A DNA stretch of 64,000 bases from VRUE01 sp963807425 (GCA_963807425.1 CAWEBZ010000014.1:1-64000); one strand, 5' to 3'; positions 24,355 to 32,698 are shown, numbered from the stretch's first letter. Numbers and translations are program-made. Notes: a model not told the origin generated them from the sequence alone.

Positions 24355-24978
24355 GTGACAGACGCGGAGAAGATCACTTTCATAACGCTCGGGCCGGGCG
24401 GTAGCTGCCACGAGCGGGCGGTGATCGAGTACGCCCGCTTCCAGGGCATCGAGGACTTCGAGATCGAGCTGATCGAAGACTTCTTCGTCGGGCTCGACAT
24501 CGCCCGGCAGAACCCTGGCTCGTTCCTGGTCCAGTGCAGCGCCCACGAACGGGTGGGGGACATCACCGAGAAGTACTGGCGCGAGATCTTCGTCGTCGAC
24601 ACCTTCATTTACCCAACGAAGGCGCTAGCCGTGCTCACCCGCCGCGAGGTGGAGAAGTCCCGTTCGCTGGGGATCGTCCCCTGCACCTCGGGCTACGTCA
24701 ATCTCGACGACTGGGAGGACGTTACGCCCGAGGTGTCAAAGCCCGTGATCGCCAGGAACCTGCTCCAGGGCAAGTATGACTCCGGGCTGACCCACCTGGA
24801 GCACGCCGAAATCCACCCGGACAAGCTGCGGGTCGACCTCGACATCGGCGAAGTCGACACCACCTGGGTCGTCTACGGGCATGAGAAGCGCTTCAAGGGC
24901 GACGTGATCGGGATTCCCTCGGCGTCAGTGTTCGGCATCGGCGAGGACCGCCAGCCGGTCGCCGCTGTCGACGGCTAG
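24355..24978 (+). CDS. Prephenate dehydratase-fold protein, BacA/prephenate-decarboxylase-like
   Basis: The 207-residue product starts at GTG. ITFITLGPGGSCHERAVIEY resembles the opening of prephenate dehydratases ('LGPeGtfse.Aa'). The whole is a single two-lobe binding domain without the regulatory ACT domain, as in BacA-type prephenate decarboxylases of bacilysin pathways. Typical later parts include FLVQCSAHERVGDITEKYW and RNLLQGKYDSGLTHLEHAE, where dehydratases place a 'tRF' motif that is missing here. There is no BacB-like neighbour, so the reaction may differ. The call is moderate. Confidence 0.5.
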   Translation: MTDAEKITFITLGPGGSCHERAVIEYARFQGIEDFEIELIEDFFVGLDIARQNPGSFLVQCSAHERVGDITEKYWREIFVVDTFIYPTKALAVLTRREVEKSRSLGIVPCTSGYVNLDDWEDVTPEVSKPVIARNLLQGKYDSGLTHLEHAEIHPDKLRVDLDIGEVDTTWVVYGHEKRFKGDVIGIPSASVFGIGEDRQPVAAVDG

Positions 24979-25063
24979 GAAGCACACCGCCCGGGCCGCG
25001 GTGAAACGCGCTCCGGATGCCATAGGGGTACAGCGCGTTGCACCAGGGTGGGGAACCGGTACG

Positions 25064-26005
25064 TCAGTAGGCGGTGTTGCGGGAGCGCGGCCGCGGGGTC
25101 GCCTTGTAGCGAGGTTGCTGGCCGCGGTTCCAGAGGACCTGGTCGATCTCGGCAGGCGAGAGGCGGCGATCGAGCGTCGCCGAGAGCAGCTCGACCGCGT
25201 GCACCGTGCAGGCGCGCAGCTCGACCTCCTCGGGTGAGCCGTGCTCGAGCAGCACGCCGGCGTCGATCGCCTCGGTCAGCGCCGGCTCGAGGCTGAGGAC
25301 GCCGTCGAGCCGGAGCACATGCGGAACGAGGTTGTCGGCGAAGGCGGTGAGGCGGTCCAGGCCGATCAGCGTTGCGACGCCGGCGCGGTCGACGTCGGCG
25401 GACACGATCTGGGCGCGCTTGAATAACGGCACCTCCCTGCCCTCGTAGGTCGAGGTGTCGGCGAACGCCTGCCAGCCGGAGAGGAGCTCGACGAGGGCGA
25501 CGGCAGATCCGCCCGCGGTGTCGACGACGCCCGCGAAGCTGGCATCGTGATCGCCGAAGACGTGCTCGCCGACGTCCCGCAGCGAAGAGGCGAACTGCTC
25601 CATCAGCGGGTGGTCGGGATCCTGCCCGACGACCTCGGCGATCGCCGCCGCGGAGATCTGGGTCAGCTCTTCGGGCGACCACGCCCCGGCCGCGCGGAAG
25701 CGCTCGGTCAGGCCCGCGGCGATCGTGAAATAGCCGCTATGTCCTGGGCGCTTGCGGATCGTCGGCCACCAGCCCGAGCCAAAGTTGATCGCGTCGAGGC
25801 AGAAGACGAAGGCGGCGCGCAGCTCACGCTCGCCCTCGACGATCTGCGTCGCCGAGTCGGCGTCCGGTGGCGCCGGCACCGCCGGAAGGGACTCGGCGTA
25901 GGCATCGATCGACGCCTCGTCGAGACGGACGGAGCGTGAGCGACCTGCCACCCAGGCGCAGGCGGTGCGAACCCGATCGGGCAGCGTTTCGGGACCGGGG
26001 TCCAC
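25064..26005 (-). CDS. Queuosine salvage protein family (DUF2419), nucleoside/nucleotide glycosylase-like
   Basis: This 313-residue protein contains FVFCLDAINFGSGWWPTI, a stretch I know from the queuosine-salvage (DUF2419, Qng1) family. It also has FGDHDASFAGVVDTAGGSAVALVELLSGWQAFAD and FKRAQIVSADV, close to the conserved 'FkkRAQi...dl' region. Family members release queuine from queuosine 5'-phosphate, letting cells reuse the modified base. The C-terminal 20 residues are basic. The hydrolase gene at 26018 lies directly upstream with 12 bp between, so they may share a transcript. Confidence 0.82.
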   Translation of the reverse strand: MDPGPETLPDRVRTACAWVAGRSRSVRLDEASIDAYAESLPAVPAPPDADSATQIVEGERELRAAFVFCLDAINFGSGWWPTIRKRPGHSGYFTIAAGLTERFRAAGAWSPEELTQISAAAIAEVVGQDPDHPLMEQFASSLRDVGEHVFGDHDASFAGVVDTAGGSAVALVELLSGWQAFADTSTYEGREVPLFKRAQIVSADVDRAGVATLIGLDRLTAFADNLVPHVLRLDGVLSLEPALTEAIDAGVLLEHGSPEEVELRACTVHAVELLSATLDRRLSPAEIDQVLWNRGQQPRYKATPRPRSRNTAY

Positions 26006-26017
26006 TCGCCAAAGATG

Positions 26018-26821
26018 TCAGCCGGCCGCGCCGGAGGACGTCTCGAGGATGGTGCGGGCCAGGAGCTCGGGGTCGTCCCACATCGGCACGTGACCGCAGC
26101 TGGCCAGCATCACGGTGCGAGTCTGCGCCGGCAGCTCGTCGAGACGTCGCGCCTTCGCGGGGATCAAGCGGTCCTTGTCTCCCCAGGCCACCGTCACCGG
26201 CACCCCGATCTCGCTGCCGCCCCTGAAGCGCTCTCGCCGGGTCGCGGCGAGGTGGGCATCGAAGCAGGGGGTTTGAGCGTAGGTCTTCGCCATCTCGATC
26301 GCGTCCTCAGCCGGCATCTGAGCCGGCTTCGCCACGGTTCCCCGCATCAGCATCGTGCGCCCGGCACGGTTGCGCATCAAGTGCGGGGTGAGCGGAGCGA
26401 AGGCACGACCCAGCTTGTGCTGACTCCAGAGCTGCGCGACGCAACGCCAGGGATCGCGCCGCGGCCAGAGGCCAGCGGGGCCGATCGCGAGGACGGAGCG
26501 CACGCGGTCGCGCTTGGCGAGCTCCAAAGCGGTCCAGCCGCCGACCGAGTTCCCGGCGACGTGTGCGGAATCGAGCTGCAGCTTCGCCAGCACCCCGTCG
26601 AGGACCGCCGCATAGCCGATCGGCGAGTGAGGGACGCCATCGGGAGGAGGATCGGACTCGCCGTGACCGGGCAGGTCGACGAGCAAGAGCTCTCGGTGCG
26701 GCTCGAGCGGGCCGACCAACGGCTTCCAGTGTGCGCGCGAGCCGCCAGTGCCGTGGATCAACAGCAGCGGGTCGCCCACTCCAATCCGTTCGATTGCGAC
26801 ACCGTCGATATTCGAGAGCAA
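26018..26821 (-). CDS. Alpha/beta-hydrolase
   Basis: This 267-residue protein has the oxyanion region LLLIHGTGGSRAHW, the nucleophile elbow GNSVGGWTA (Ser), the acid in AWGDKDRLIP and the histidine in ASCGHVPMWDDP, a complete serine-hydrolase triad. The cap region (residues about 130-200) is helical. It belongs to the broad alpha/beta-hydrolase group; the ester or amide substrate is unknown. It is divergent from a CGNR regulator that shares a dyad with it. Confidence 0.88.
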   Translation of the reverse strand: MLSNIDGVAIERIGVGDPLLLIHGTGGSRAHWKPLVGPLEPHRELLLVDLPGHGESDPPPDGVPHSPIGYAAVLDGVLAKLQLDSAHVAGNSVGGWTALELAKRDRVRSVLAIGPAGLWPRRDPWRCVAQLWSQHKLGRAFAPLTPHLMRNRAGRTMLMRGTVAKPAQMPAEDAIEMAKTYAQTPCFDAHLAATRRERFRGGSEIGVPVTVAWGDKDRLIPAKARRLDELPAQTRTVMLASCGHVPMWDDPELLARTILETSSGAAG

Positions 26822-26830
26822 GGTCTTCTC

Positions 26831-26859
26831 CTAACGTTTATGTCCTTATAAAACGTTAG
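26831..26859. promoter_or_regulatory. 9-bp inverted repeat, likely CGNR-regulator operator
   Basis: CTAACGTTT (26831-26839) and AAACGTTAG (26851-26859) are perfect 9-bp inverted arms around 11 bp. The dyad covers the intergenic space between the divergent hydrolase and the CGNR gene, ending 9 bp before the latter's ATG. Confidence 0.75.
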
Positions 26860-26868
26860 GCTATATCA

Positions 26869-27480
26869 ATGCCGCCGACGATGGAACGCTTCGGCCCCAC
26901 CCGCCGTGGCGGACCCGTTTTCCGCTGGCTCGGTGAGCCGCTGGCGATCGACCTGGCAAACACCGTGATGATGACGCCCGGGGGCGAGCCGGTGGACCTG
27001 CTTGCGACAGCGGAGAACCTGCGCGGCTGGATCGAGGCGGAGGGGGAGCGGCTCGGCGGGTACGTCTTCGACCCCGCCGATCTGGACGAGGTTCGCGAGC
27101 TGCGCGACGCGGTTCGCGAGCTGCTGGGTGCGGCGGTCGAGGCCACCGGCTTTCCGGCTCGATCGCTGCGGCATCTCAATGCTGTCAGCGCAGCGGCGCC
27201 GATGGCCCCCCAACTCGCTCTCGATGCAAACGGGGTGCCGGATGCAACGGCGCGGATCGGGGAGAGCGGCACGCTTGGCGCGGCCCTGGGCGGGATCGCG
27301 CGCTCCGCGATCGACCTGCTCAGCGGCCCCGAGCGTGAGCGGCTGAAGGTTTGCGGGGCTCCGAGCTGCGGGATGTTCTTCCTCGGGGCGCGGCGCTGGT
27401 GCTGCTCTGCCTGCGGCAACCGCGCCCGCGCGGCCCGACACTACCGCCGCACCAGGGCCGGTCGGGGAGAATCCCCGTGA
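26869..27480 (+). CDS. CGNR zinc-finger transcription factor with ABATE-type domain
   Basis: This 203-residue protein has an N-terminal stress-response helical domain (FRWLGEPLAIDLANTVMMTPGGEPVDLLATAENLRGWI, the ABATE pattern). It ends with the zinc finger CGAPSCGMFFLGARRWCCSACGNRARAARHYRR, with the CGNR signature intact. Members are autoregulatory regulators found next to hydrolases and transporters. The dyad just upstream fits this. The stop lies one base before the next hydrolase ATG, so the pair is likely co-transcribed. Confidence 0.9.
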   Translation: MPPTMERFGPTRRGGPVFRWLGEPLAIDLANTVMMTPGGEPVDLLATAENLRGWIEAEGERLGGYVFDPADLDEVRELRDAVRELLGAAVEATGFPARSLRHLNAVSAAAPMAPQLALDANGVPDATARIGESGTLGAALGGIARSAIDLLSGPERERLKVCGAPSCGMFFLGARRWCCSACGNRARAARHYRRTRAGRGESP

Positions 27481-27481
27481 G

Positions 27482-28357
27482 ATGGCCCTGACCCACCGAG
27501 CGCGGGAGTGGCAGCAACGCGGCGCGACCGCGGAGTTTCGCGGCCACGCGATTCACACCTTCAGGCGCGAGGGCGAGGGGCCGTTGCTGCTCCTGCTGCA
27601 CGGGTTCCCCTCCAGCTCCTACGACTGGCGGCTGTTGCTCGAGGAGGAGCCGGGACGGGCAGCGCTGGCCTTCGACTGCCTCGGCTTCGGCCTCTCCGAG
27701 AAGCCCCGCGACACGACCAACAGCCTCTTCTGGCAGACCGACCTCGCCGAGGAGCTGGTGCGGCGCCACGGCGACGGGCGACCGATCTACGTCGTCGCCC
27801 ACGACATGGGCACCTCGATCGCGACGGAGCTGATGGCGCGGGACCTGGAAGGGAAGCTCGCGATGAACCTGGCCGGTGCGCTGCTCTTCAATGGCAGCAT
27901 CGTGCTCGAACGGGCCAGCCCGATCCTCGGCCAGCGCATCCTGCGCAGCCGCCTCGGGCCGCTCTTCTCGCGACTCTCGAGCGAGCGCGTCTTCCGCCAG
28001 CAGTTCGGCTCGGTCTTCTCCGCGGCGCACCCGCTCGGCGAGGAGGAGGCGGCGGACCAGTGGTCGCTGATCTGCCACAACGGCGGCCGCACCCTGGGCC
28101 ACCGGCTGATCTCTTACATGGACCAGCGCGAAGAGCACGCCGAGCGCTGGCACGGCGCCGTCCGCGACTGGCAGGGCGAGCTCAGCCTCACCTGGGGCCT
28201 GCTCGACCCGGTGGCGACGACCGAGGTGCTGGCGGCGCTGCGGGAGCTGCGCCCGACCGTCCCCGTCACCGAGCTACCCGGCCTCGCCCACTACCCGCAG
28301 CTTGAAGACCCGGCCCAGATCGCGCAGGCGCTGCGCGCGGCGATCGCCCCTTCCTAG
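27482..28357 (+). CDS. Alpha/beta-hydrolase, epoxide hydrolase / haloalkane dehalogenase-like
   Basis: This 291-residue product shows LLLLLHGFPSSSYDWRLLL (oxyanion HGFP), FDCLGFGLSEKP and the nucleophile elbow VVAHDMGTSIA. There the nucleophile is aspartate, as in epoxide hydrolases and dehalogenases. A cap region with FWQTDLAEELV precedes it, and the catalytic histidine is in GLAHYPQLEDP. The Asp nucleophile separates it from the serine hydrolase at 26018. It follows the CGNR regulator gene by one base. Confidence 0.85.
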   Translation: MALTHRAREWQQRGATAEFRGHAIHTFRREGEGPLLLLLHGFPSSSYDWRLLLEEEPGRAALAFDCLGFGLSEKPRDTTNSLFWQTDLAEELVRRHGDGRPIYVVAHDMGTSIATELMARDLEGKLAMNLAGALLFNGSIVLERASPILGQRILRSRLGPLFSRLSSERVFRQQFGSVFSAAHPLGEEEAADQWSLICHNGGRTLGHRLISYMDQREEHAERWHGAVRDWQGELSLTWGLLDPVATTEVLAALRELRPTVPVTELPGLAHYPQLEDPAQIAQALRAAIAPS

Positions 28358-28372
28358 AAGTTTTTGCGGAAG

Positions 28373-28400
28373 TGTCGATTCGGAGCGATTCCCGTTCGTC
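28373..28400 (+). promoter_or_regulatory. ECF42-type promoter (TGTCGA and CGTC)
   Basis: TGTCGA (28373-28378) is followed 18 bp later by CGTC (28397-28400), 50 bp ahead of the YCII/DGPF ATG. ECF42 sigma factors are reported to recognise a TGTCGA -35 element and a CGA/TC-type -10 in front of DGPF genes. The match suggests the neighbouring sigma factor drives its own operon. Confidence 0.75.
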
Positions 28401-28450
28401 GTTAGGGTGAGAGCGGCGACAAGCGCTGCTCACGAGACTGGAGGATTCCG

Positions 28451-28831
28451 ATGCAATTCATGTTTTCCGTGATCGATGCAGAGCAGAGCTGGGAGGATCT
28501 CACCCCGGAGGAGGTCAAGCAGAACCTGGCCGATATGGGCAAGTTCAACGACGAGCTGACCGCGGCCGGCGCGATGGTCACCGGTGCCGGCCTGCAGGAG
28601 CGCGCGACCGGGAAGACGGTCCACTACGGCAAGGACGGCGAGACGGTGGTCAGCGATGGTCCCTTCAGCGAGACCAAGGAGCAGATCGCCGGCTTCTGGA
28701 TCGTCGAGCTAGAGAGCGTCGACGAGGCGCTCGCCTGGGCGAAGAAGATCCCGTTCCAGGGCGGCCACGTCGAAATCCGCCCGCTGGTCAGCGGCGGCGA
28801 GGAACTGATCGAGAAGGCGGAAGCCTCGTAG
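28451..28831 (+). CDS. YCII/DGPF-domain protein, partner of the ECF42 sigma factor
   Basis: The ATG at 28451 follows GGAGG. The 126-residue protein contains the DGPF motif in TVVSDGPFSETKEQIAGFWIVE, which defines the family, and a ferredoxin-like layout. DGPF proteins accompany ECF42 sigma factors across actinobacteria; their biochemical role is unsettled, possibly signal transfer or a small-molecule reaction. Its stop overlaps the likely sigma-factor start by 4 bp. Confidence 0.9.
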   Translation: MQFMFSVIDAEQSWEDLTPEEVKQNLADMGKFNDELTAAGAMVTGAGLQERATGKTVHYGKDGETVVSDGPFSETKEQIAGFWIVELESVDEALAWAKKIPFQGGHVEIRPLVSGGEELIEKAEAS

Positions 28832-30063
28832 CGGCCGATCGCGACAGCGTCGTCGGCCGCACCTTCCGGCACGAGTCCGGGCGGGCGGTCGCGACGCTGA
28901 TCCGCGTCATCGGCGACTTCGACCTCGCCGAAGAGGCAGTGCAGGAGGCCTTCGTCACCGCCCTCGAGCGCTGGCCCGGCGAAGGAGTCCCCTCCAACCC
29001 CGGCGCCTGGATAACCCAGGTCGCCCGCAACAAGGCGATCGACCGGCTGCGCCGCGAGCGCAACCTGCGCGACAAGACCGCGGTCCTCGAGCGGCTGGAG
29101 ACGATGCGGATGACGTCGGAGCCCAGCCCCGGCCAGCCGGAGAGCGAGATCGAGGACGACCGCCTGCGGCTGATCTTCACCTGCTGCCACCCGGCGCTGG
29201 CGATCGAGGCGCGGGTCGCGCTCACCCTGCGCACCCTCGGCGGCCTCAGCACGCCGGAGATCGCGCGGGCGCTGCTGGCCAGCGAAAGCGCGATGGCGCA
29301 GCGGCTGGTCCGCGCCAAGCGCAAGATCGGCGGCGCCGGCATCCGCTACGAGGTGCCCGACGCAGATCGCATGCCCGAGCGGCTGCCCGCCGTGCTGGCG
29401 ACGCTGTACCTGATCTTCAACGAGGGCTACCTCGCCTCCGGCTCGGACGGGCTTCTCCGAACCGAGCTCAGCGCCGAGGCGATCCGGCTCGGACGGGCGC
29501 TGGTCGCGCTGATGCCGAGGGAGGCGGAGGTGCGTGGGCTGCTGGCGCTGATACTGCTGAGCGATTCGCGCCGGGCCGCGCGGATCGACGCCAGCGGCGA
29601 GCTGGTCCTGCTCGAGGATCAGGACCGTGCGCTTTGGGACCGCGAGGAGATCGCCGAGGGGCTGCGGCTGTCCCGGGAAGCCGCTGCCGGCGGTCCCGCC
29701 GGGCCCTACACGATCCAGGCCCGAATCGCCGCTGTCCATGCCGAGGCCGAGTCGCCCGAGCGAACCGACTGGGAGCGCATCGTCCGCCTCTACGCCTGGC
29801 ACCTGGAGATCGCGCCGACGCCGGTGGTCGAGCTCAACCGCGCGGTCGCGGTGGCGATGTGCGAAGGCCCGCAGCGGGGGCTAGAGCTGATCGAGGCGAT
29901 CGAGGGCCTCGCGGACTACCAGCGCCTGCACGCGGCCAGAGCCGACCTGCTCCGCCGCCTCGGTCGCGAGGGCGAGGCGGCGGAGTCCTACCAGCGAGCC
30001 CTGGAGCTAACTGCCAACGCTGTCGAGCGCCGCTTCATCGAACGACGTCTCGGCCTCGTGTGA
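28828..30063 (+). CDS. ECF sigma factor, ECF42 group, with C-terminal TPR-like extension
   Basis: The reading frame is coding from about 28831 (AADRDSVVGRTFRHESGRAVATLIRVIGDFDLAEEAVQEAF), but the codon at the expected start is GTA, not a normal start. The first in-frame GTG lies later, at 28939, inside region 2. Region 2 (GDFDLAEEAVQEAFVTALERWPGEGVPSNPGAWITQVARNKAIDRLRRER) and region 4 (LSTPEIARALLASESAMAQRLVRAKRKI) are complete. A C-terminal helical repeat of about 200 residues, ending in VVELNRAVAVAMCEGPQRGLELIEAIEG, is the TPR-like part typical of ECF42. No anti-sigma gene is adjacent. The 3' end overlaps the convergent MFS gene by 57 bp. Confidence 0.88.
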   Translation, partial: VAADRDSVVGRTFRHESGRAVATLIRVIGDFDLAEEAVQEAFVTALERWPGEGVPSNPGAWITQVARNKAIDRLRRERNLRDKTAVLERLETMRMTSEPSPGQPESEIEDDRLRLIFTCCHPALAIEARVALTLRTLGGLSTPEIARALLASESAMAQRLVRAKRKIGGAGIRYEVPDADRMPERLPAVLATLYLIFNEGYLASGSDGLLRTELSAEAIRLGRALVALMPREAEVRGLLALILLSDSRRAARIDASGELVLLEDQDRALWDREEIAEGLRLSREAAAGGPAGPYTIQARIAAVHAEAESPERTDWERIVRLYAWHLEIAPTPVVELNRAVAVAMCEGPQRGLELIEAIEGLADYQRLHAARADLLRRLGREGEAAESYQRALELTANAVERRFIERRLGLV

Positions 30064-31476
30064 GGGCATCGCCTCCGGCTCCACTTCGCGCAGGACAGTG
30101 ACCGCGATCACGAAGGCGAGGCCGACCAGCGCCGCCCCGACCAGGTAGGCGAGGTGGAAGCCGGAGTTGAGCGCGGCATCGTTCGAGACGCCGTCGGCGA
30201 GCAGGGCGTCGGTGCGCCCCGTTGCCAGCGTCGCCAGCACCGCGAGGCCGATCGCGCCTCCCACCTGGGCGCTCGTGTTGACCAGGCCCGAGGCGAGACC
30301 GGAGTCCTGCGGCGTCGCCCCCGACATCGCCACCGTCATCAGCGATGGGAAGGAGGTGCCTATGCCGACCCCGATCAGCAGCATCGGCGGCAGGACGTCC
30401 ACGACGAAGGTCCCGTCGACCGGCGTCCGCGCGAAGAGCAGCAGCCCACCGCCGATCATCAGCAGCCCCGGCATCAGCGTCCGCCGCGGGCCGAAGCGCA
30501 TGATCAGCTTTTCGGAGAAGCCGAGCGAGAGCAACCCCATCACCAAGGTTGCCGGCAGGAAGGCGAGGCCGACCTGGAGCGGGTCGTAGCCGAGGATCTC
30601 CTGCAGGTAGAGGGCCCCGAGGAAGAACATCGCGAACATCCCGGCGACGAGCAGCGCCTGCAGCGCGTTGGCGCCGGAGACGTTGCGCGAGCGGAAGAGG
30701 CGCAGCGGCATCAGCGGGTTGGCGATCCGCGCCTGGCGCATGACGAAGACGGCACCCATCGCGATTGAGATCGCGCCGAGCAGGAGGGTCTGCGTCGCTC
30801 CCCAGCCCACCTCGCTGACCTCGAGGATCGTGTAGGTGCCGAGCATAAGGCCGCCGGTGATCAGCGCCGCCCCGGGGAGATCGGCGCCCTCGGCGATCCC
30901 GATCCCCTCGTGGGGCTCGACCAGGCGCCGGGTCAGCAGCGCCGTGGCGATCCCGACCGGCAGGTTGATGACAAAGATCCAGTGCCAGCTGATCGCCTCG
31001 GTCAGGACGCCGCCGGCGAGCAGGCCGATCGAACCGCCCGCCGAGGCGACGAAGCCGTAGACGCCGATCGCTTTCGCCTGGTCGCTCGGCTGCGGGAACA
31101 TCGTCACGATCATCCCCAGGACCACGGCCGAGGCAAGAGCGCCGCCGATCCCCTGCACGAAGCGGGCGCCGATCAGCATCTCCTGGCTCTGCGAGAGGGC
31201 GCAAAGCAAAGAGGCGCTGACGAAGACGGCAAGGCCGACGAGGAAGATGCGCCGCTGACCGACCAGGTCGCCGAGGCGACCGGCGAGCAGCAGCAGGCCG
31301 CCGAAGGGGATCAGGTAAGCGTTGACGACCCAGGCGAGGTTGCTCTGCGAGAAGCCAAGATCGTCCTGGATCGAGGGCAGCGCCACGTTGACGATCGTGA
31401 TGTCGAGGACGATCATCAGCACTCCCGCGCAGAGCACGTAGAGCGCGAGCCAGCGATTGTCGTTCTCTGCCGTCAT
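30007..31476 (-). CDS. MFS drug exporter, DHA2 (EmrB/QacA) family, 14 helices
   Basis: The ATG at 31476 is preceded by GAGGAGGATCCG. The 489-residue protein has 14 predicted helices. Motif C-like and D1 features are seen: LDITIVNVALPSIQDDLG, WVVNAYLIPFGGLLLLAGRLGDLVGQRR and GLLAGGVLTEAISWHWIFVINLPVGI. These are DHA2 signatures for proton-driven export of drugs or cations. It is divergent from the HxlR-SCP2 regulator, with 108 bp between, so it may be the target of that regulator. Confidence 0.9.
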   Translation of the reverse strand: MTAENDNRWLALYVLCAGVLMIVLDITIVNVALPSIQDDLGFSQSNLAWVVNAYLIPFGGLLLLAGRLGDLVGQRRIFLVGLAVFVSASLLCALSQSQEMLIGARFVQGIGGALASAVVLGMIVTMFPQPSDQAKAIGVYGFVASAGGSIGLLAGGVLTEAISWHWIFVINLPVGIATALLTRRLVEPHEGIGIAEGADLPGAALITGGLMLGTYTILEVSEVGWGATQTLLLGAISIAMGAVFVMRQARIANPLMPLRLFRSRNVSGANALQALLVAGMFAMFFLGALYLQEILGYDPLQVGLAFLPATLVMGLLSLGFSEKLIMRFGPRRTLMPGLLMIGGGLLLFARTPVDGTFVVDVLPPMLLIGVGIGTSFPSLMTVAMSGATPQDSGLASGLVNTSAQVGGAIGLAVLATLATGRTDALLADGVSNDAALNSGFHLAYLVGAALVGLAFVIAVTVLREVEPEAMPSHEAETSFDEAALDSVGS

Positions 31477-31584
31477 CGGATCCTCCTCTTCTCCGGGTTC
31501 ATCAACATTTGGAGCACCGTAGCAGAAGTTCAAAAAAACAACTACCCGGTTGCAAATTTGAATAACGGGGTCTAGACTGGCCTC

Positions 31585-32283
31585 ATGGGGAGCAAGCGTT
31601 CATATGGAGATGCGTGTCGCTTCGCCCACGCTCTCGATCTGATCGGCGAGCGCTGGGCCCTTCTGGTGGTTCGCGAACTCCTGCTCGGCCCCAAGCGCTT
31701 CACCGATCTGCGCGCCGGGCTTCCTCACGCCAGCACGAACATCCTCTCGGAGCGCCTCCGCGACCTCGAGCAGGGCCGTGTCGTACAGCGTCGCAAATTG
31801 CCGCCGCCGGCAGGCTCCACCGTCTACGAGCTGACCGAGTGGGGCCGCGACCTGGAGCCGATCGTGACCGAGCTCGGCGCCTGGGGCGCCCGCTCCCCCT
31901 TCCCGCCAACGAGCAAAGAGATCAACACCGACTCGATCGTCCTCGCCCTGGGCTCACTCTTCGACTCCGAGCGCGCCGGCGAGCTCGAGGCGAGCTATGC
32001 GCTGACGATCGGCGACGAGCGCTTTTGGGTCACCGTCTCCGGCGGCGAGGTGAAGCTCGACCGCGGCGCGGCTCCAAACCCGACCGCCTCGATCGCCGTC
32101 CCCGACGCCGCCACCTTCGCCGCCCTGCTCGCTGACCAGCTCAGTCTCGACGAGGCGCTCGACTCCGGTACCGCCCAGATCGAAGGCGGCAAGCAGGCCG
32201 CCAAGCGCTTCCTCCGTCTCTTCCCGATGCCCGAGCCGTGCACTACCGAGGGATCCTCGGCATCGCTTTCACTCGCTGGGTGA
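31585..32283 (+). CDS. HxlR-family regulator fused to an SCP2-like sterol-carrier domain
   Basis: Residues 1-100 form the HxlR winged helix (DLIGERWALLVVRELLLGPKRFTDLRAGLPHASTNILSERLRDLE, then VYELTEWGRDLEPI). Residues about 115-225 are an SCP2-like domain (YALTIGDERFWVTVSGGEVKLDRG, then SIAVPDAATFAALLADQLSLDEAL). In this fusion the SCP2 part probably binds a hydrophobic ligand. The gene is divergent from the DHA2 exporter. Half-sites TTCAAA and TTTGAA occur in the intergenic region (about 31530-31560), but no clean dyad is visible. Confidence 0.88.
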   Translation: MGSKRSYGDACRFAHALDLIGERWALLVVRELLLGPKRFTDLRAGLPHASTNILSERLRDLEQGRVVQRRKLPPPAGSTVYELTEWGRDLEPIVTELGAWGARSPFPPTSKEINTDSIVLALGSLFDSERAGELEASYALTIGDERFWVTVSGGEVKLDRGAAPNPTASIAVPDAATFAALLADQLSLDEALDSGTAQIEGGKQAAKRFLRLFPMPEPCTTEGSSASLSLAG

Positions 32284-32284
32284 C

Positions 32285-32473
32285 TCAGTGGCCCCGGGAG
32301 CGCCGCCTCTTGCGCTCCACCAGGATGAAAAACAAGCCGAACGTAGCGATAAAGGCAATAAGCGCTACCACCTGAACCGCTGCTTCGCCAGAATCGCGAA
32401 AGAGAAATGCACCGGTGAAAAGAATTACAGCTCCAACAAGGAGGCTGATGTTCGCATTTCGTAGTTCAGTCAT
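32285..32473 (-). CDS. Small two-helix membrane protein
   Basis: The 62-residue product has the helices ISLLVGAVILFTGAFLF and VVALIAFIATFGLFFILV and a basic end (ERKRRRSRGH). The ATG is at 32473. It and the next small gene lie on the same strand, 15 bp apart, between an HxlR gene and dnaE2. No family recognised. Codon use is less GC-rich than neighbours. Confidence 0.6.
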   Translation of the reverse strand: MTELRNANISLLVGAVILFTGAFLFRDSGEAAVQVVALIAFIATFGLFFILVERKRRRSRGH

Positions 32474-32488
32474 TGCTTTTACCTTAAC

Positions 32489-32698
32489 TCAGGTCAGATC
32501 CACGATCAAAGCCAGAGCACCGGCGAGTCCGCCGATATAGCCAACAGTCAAAACTAGATTTTCGAGAACGTACCTGGGCCATTTGACCACAAGGCCAACA
32601 ACCCCCGTTACGAAGCCGCCCAGAAGGATTCCGGAGCCCACCGATGCAGCAGTGGATTCGAGCAGCGTGGTGATGGGGCCAACATTGGCAAGAGCCAT
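32489..32698 (-). CDS. Small membrane protein, glycine-rich
   Basis: The 69-residue product has two hydrophobic stretches (GSGILLGGFVTGVVGLVV and VLTVGYIGGLAGALALIV). It may form a pair with the small membrane protein at 32285. No family recognised and no enzymatic motif seen. The upstream 70 bp toward dnaE2 hold no further gene. Confidence 0.55.
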   Translation of the reverse strand: MALANVGPITTLLESTAASVGSGILLGGFVTGVVGLVVKWPRYVLENLVLTVGYIGGLAGALALIVDLT

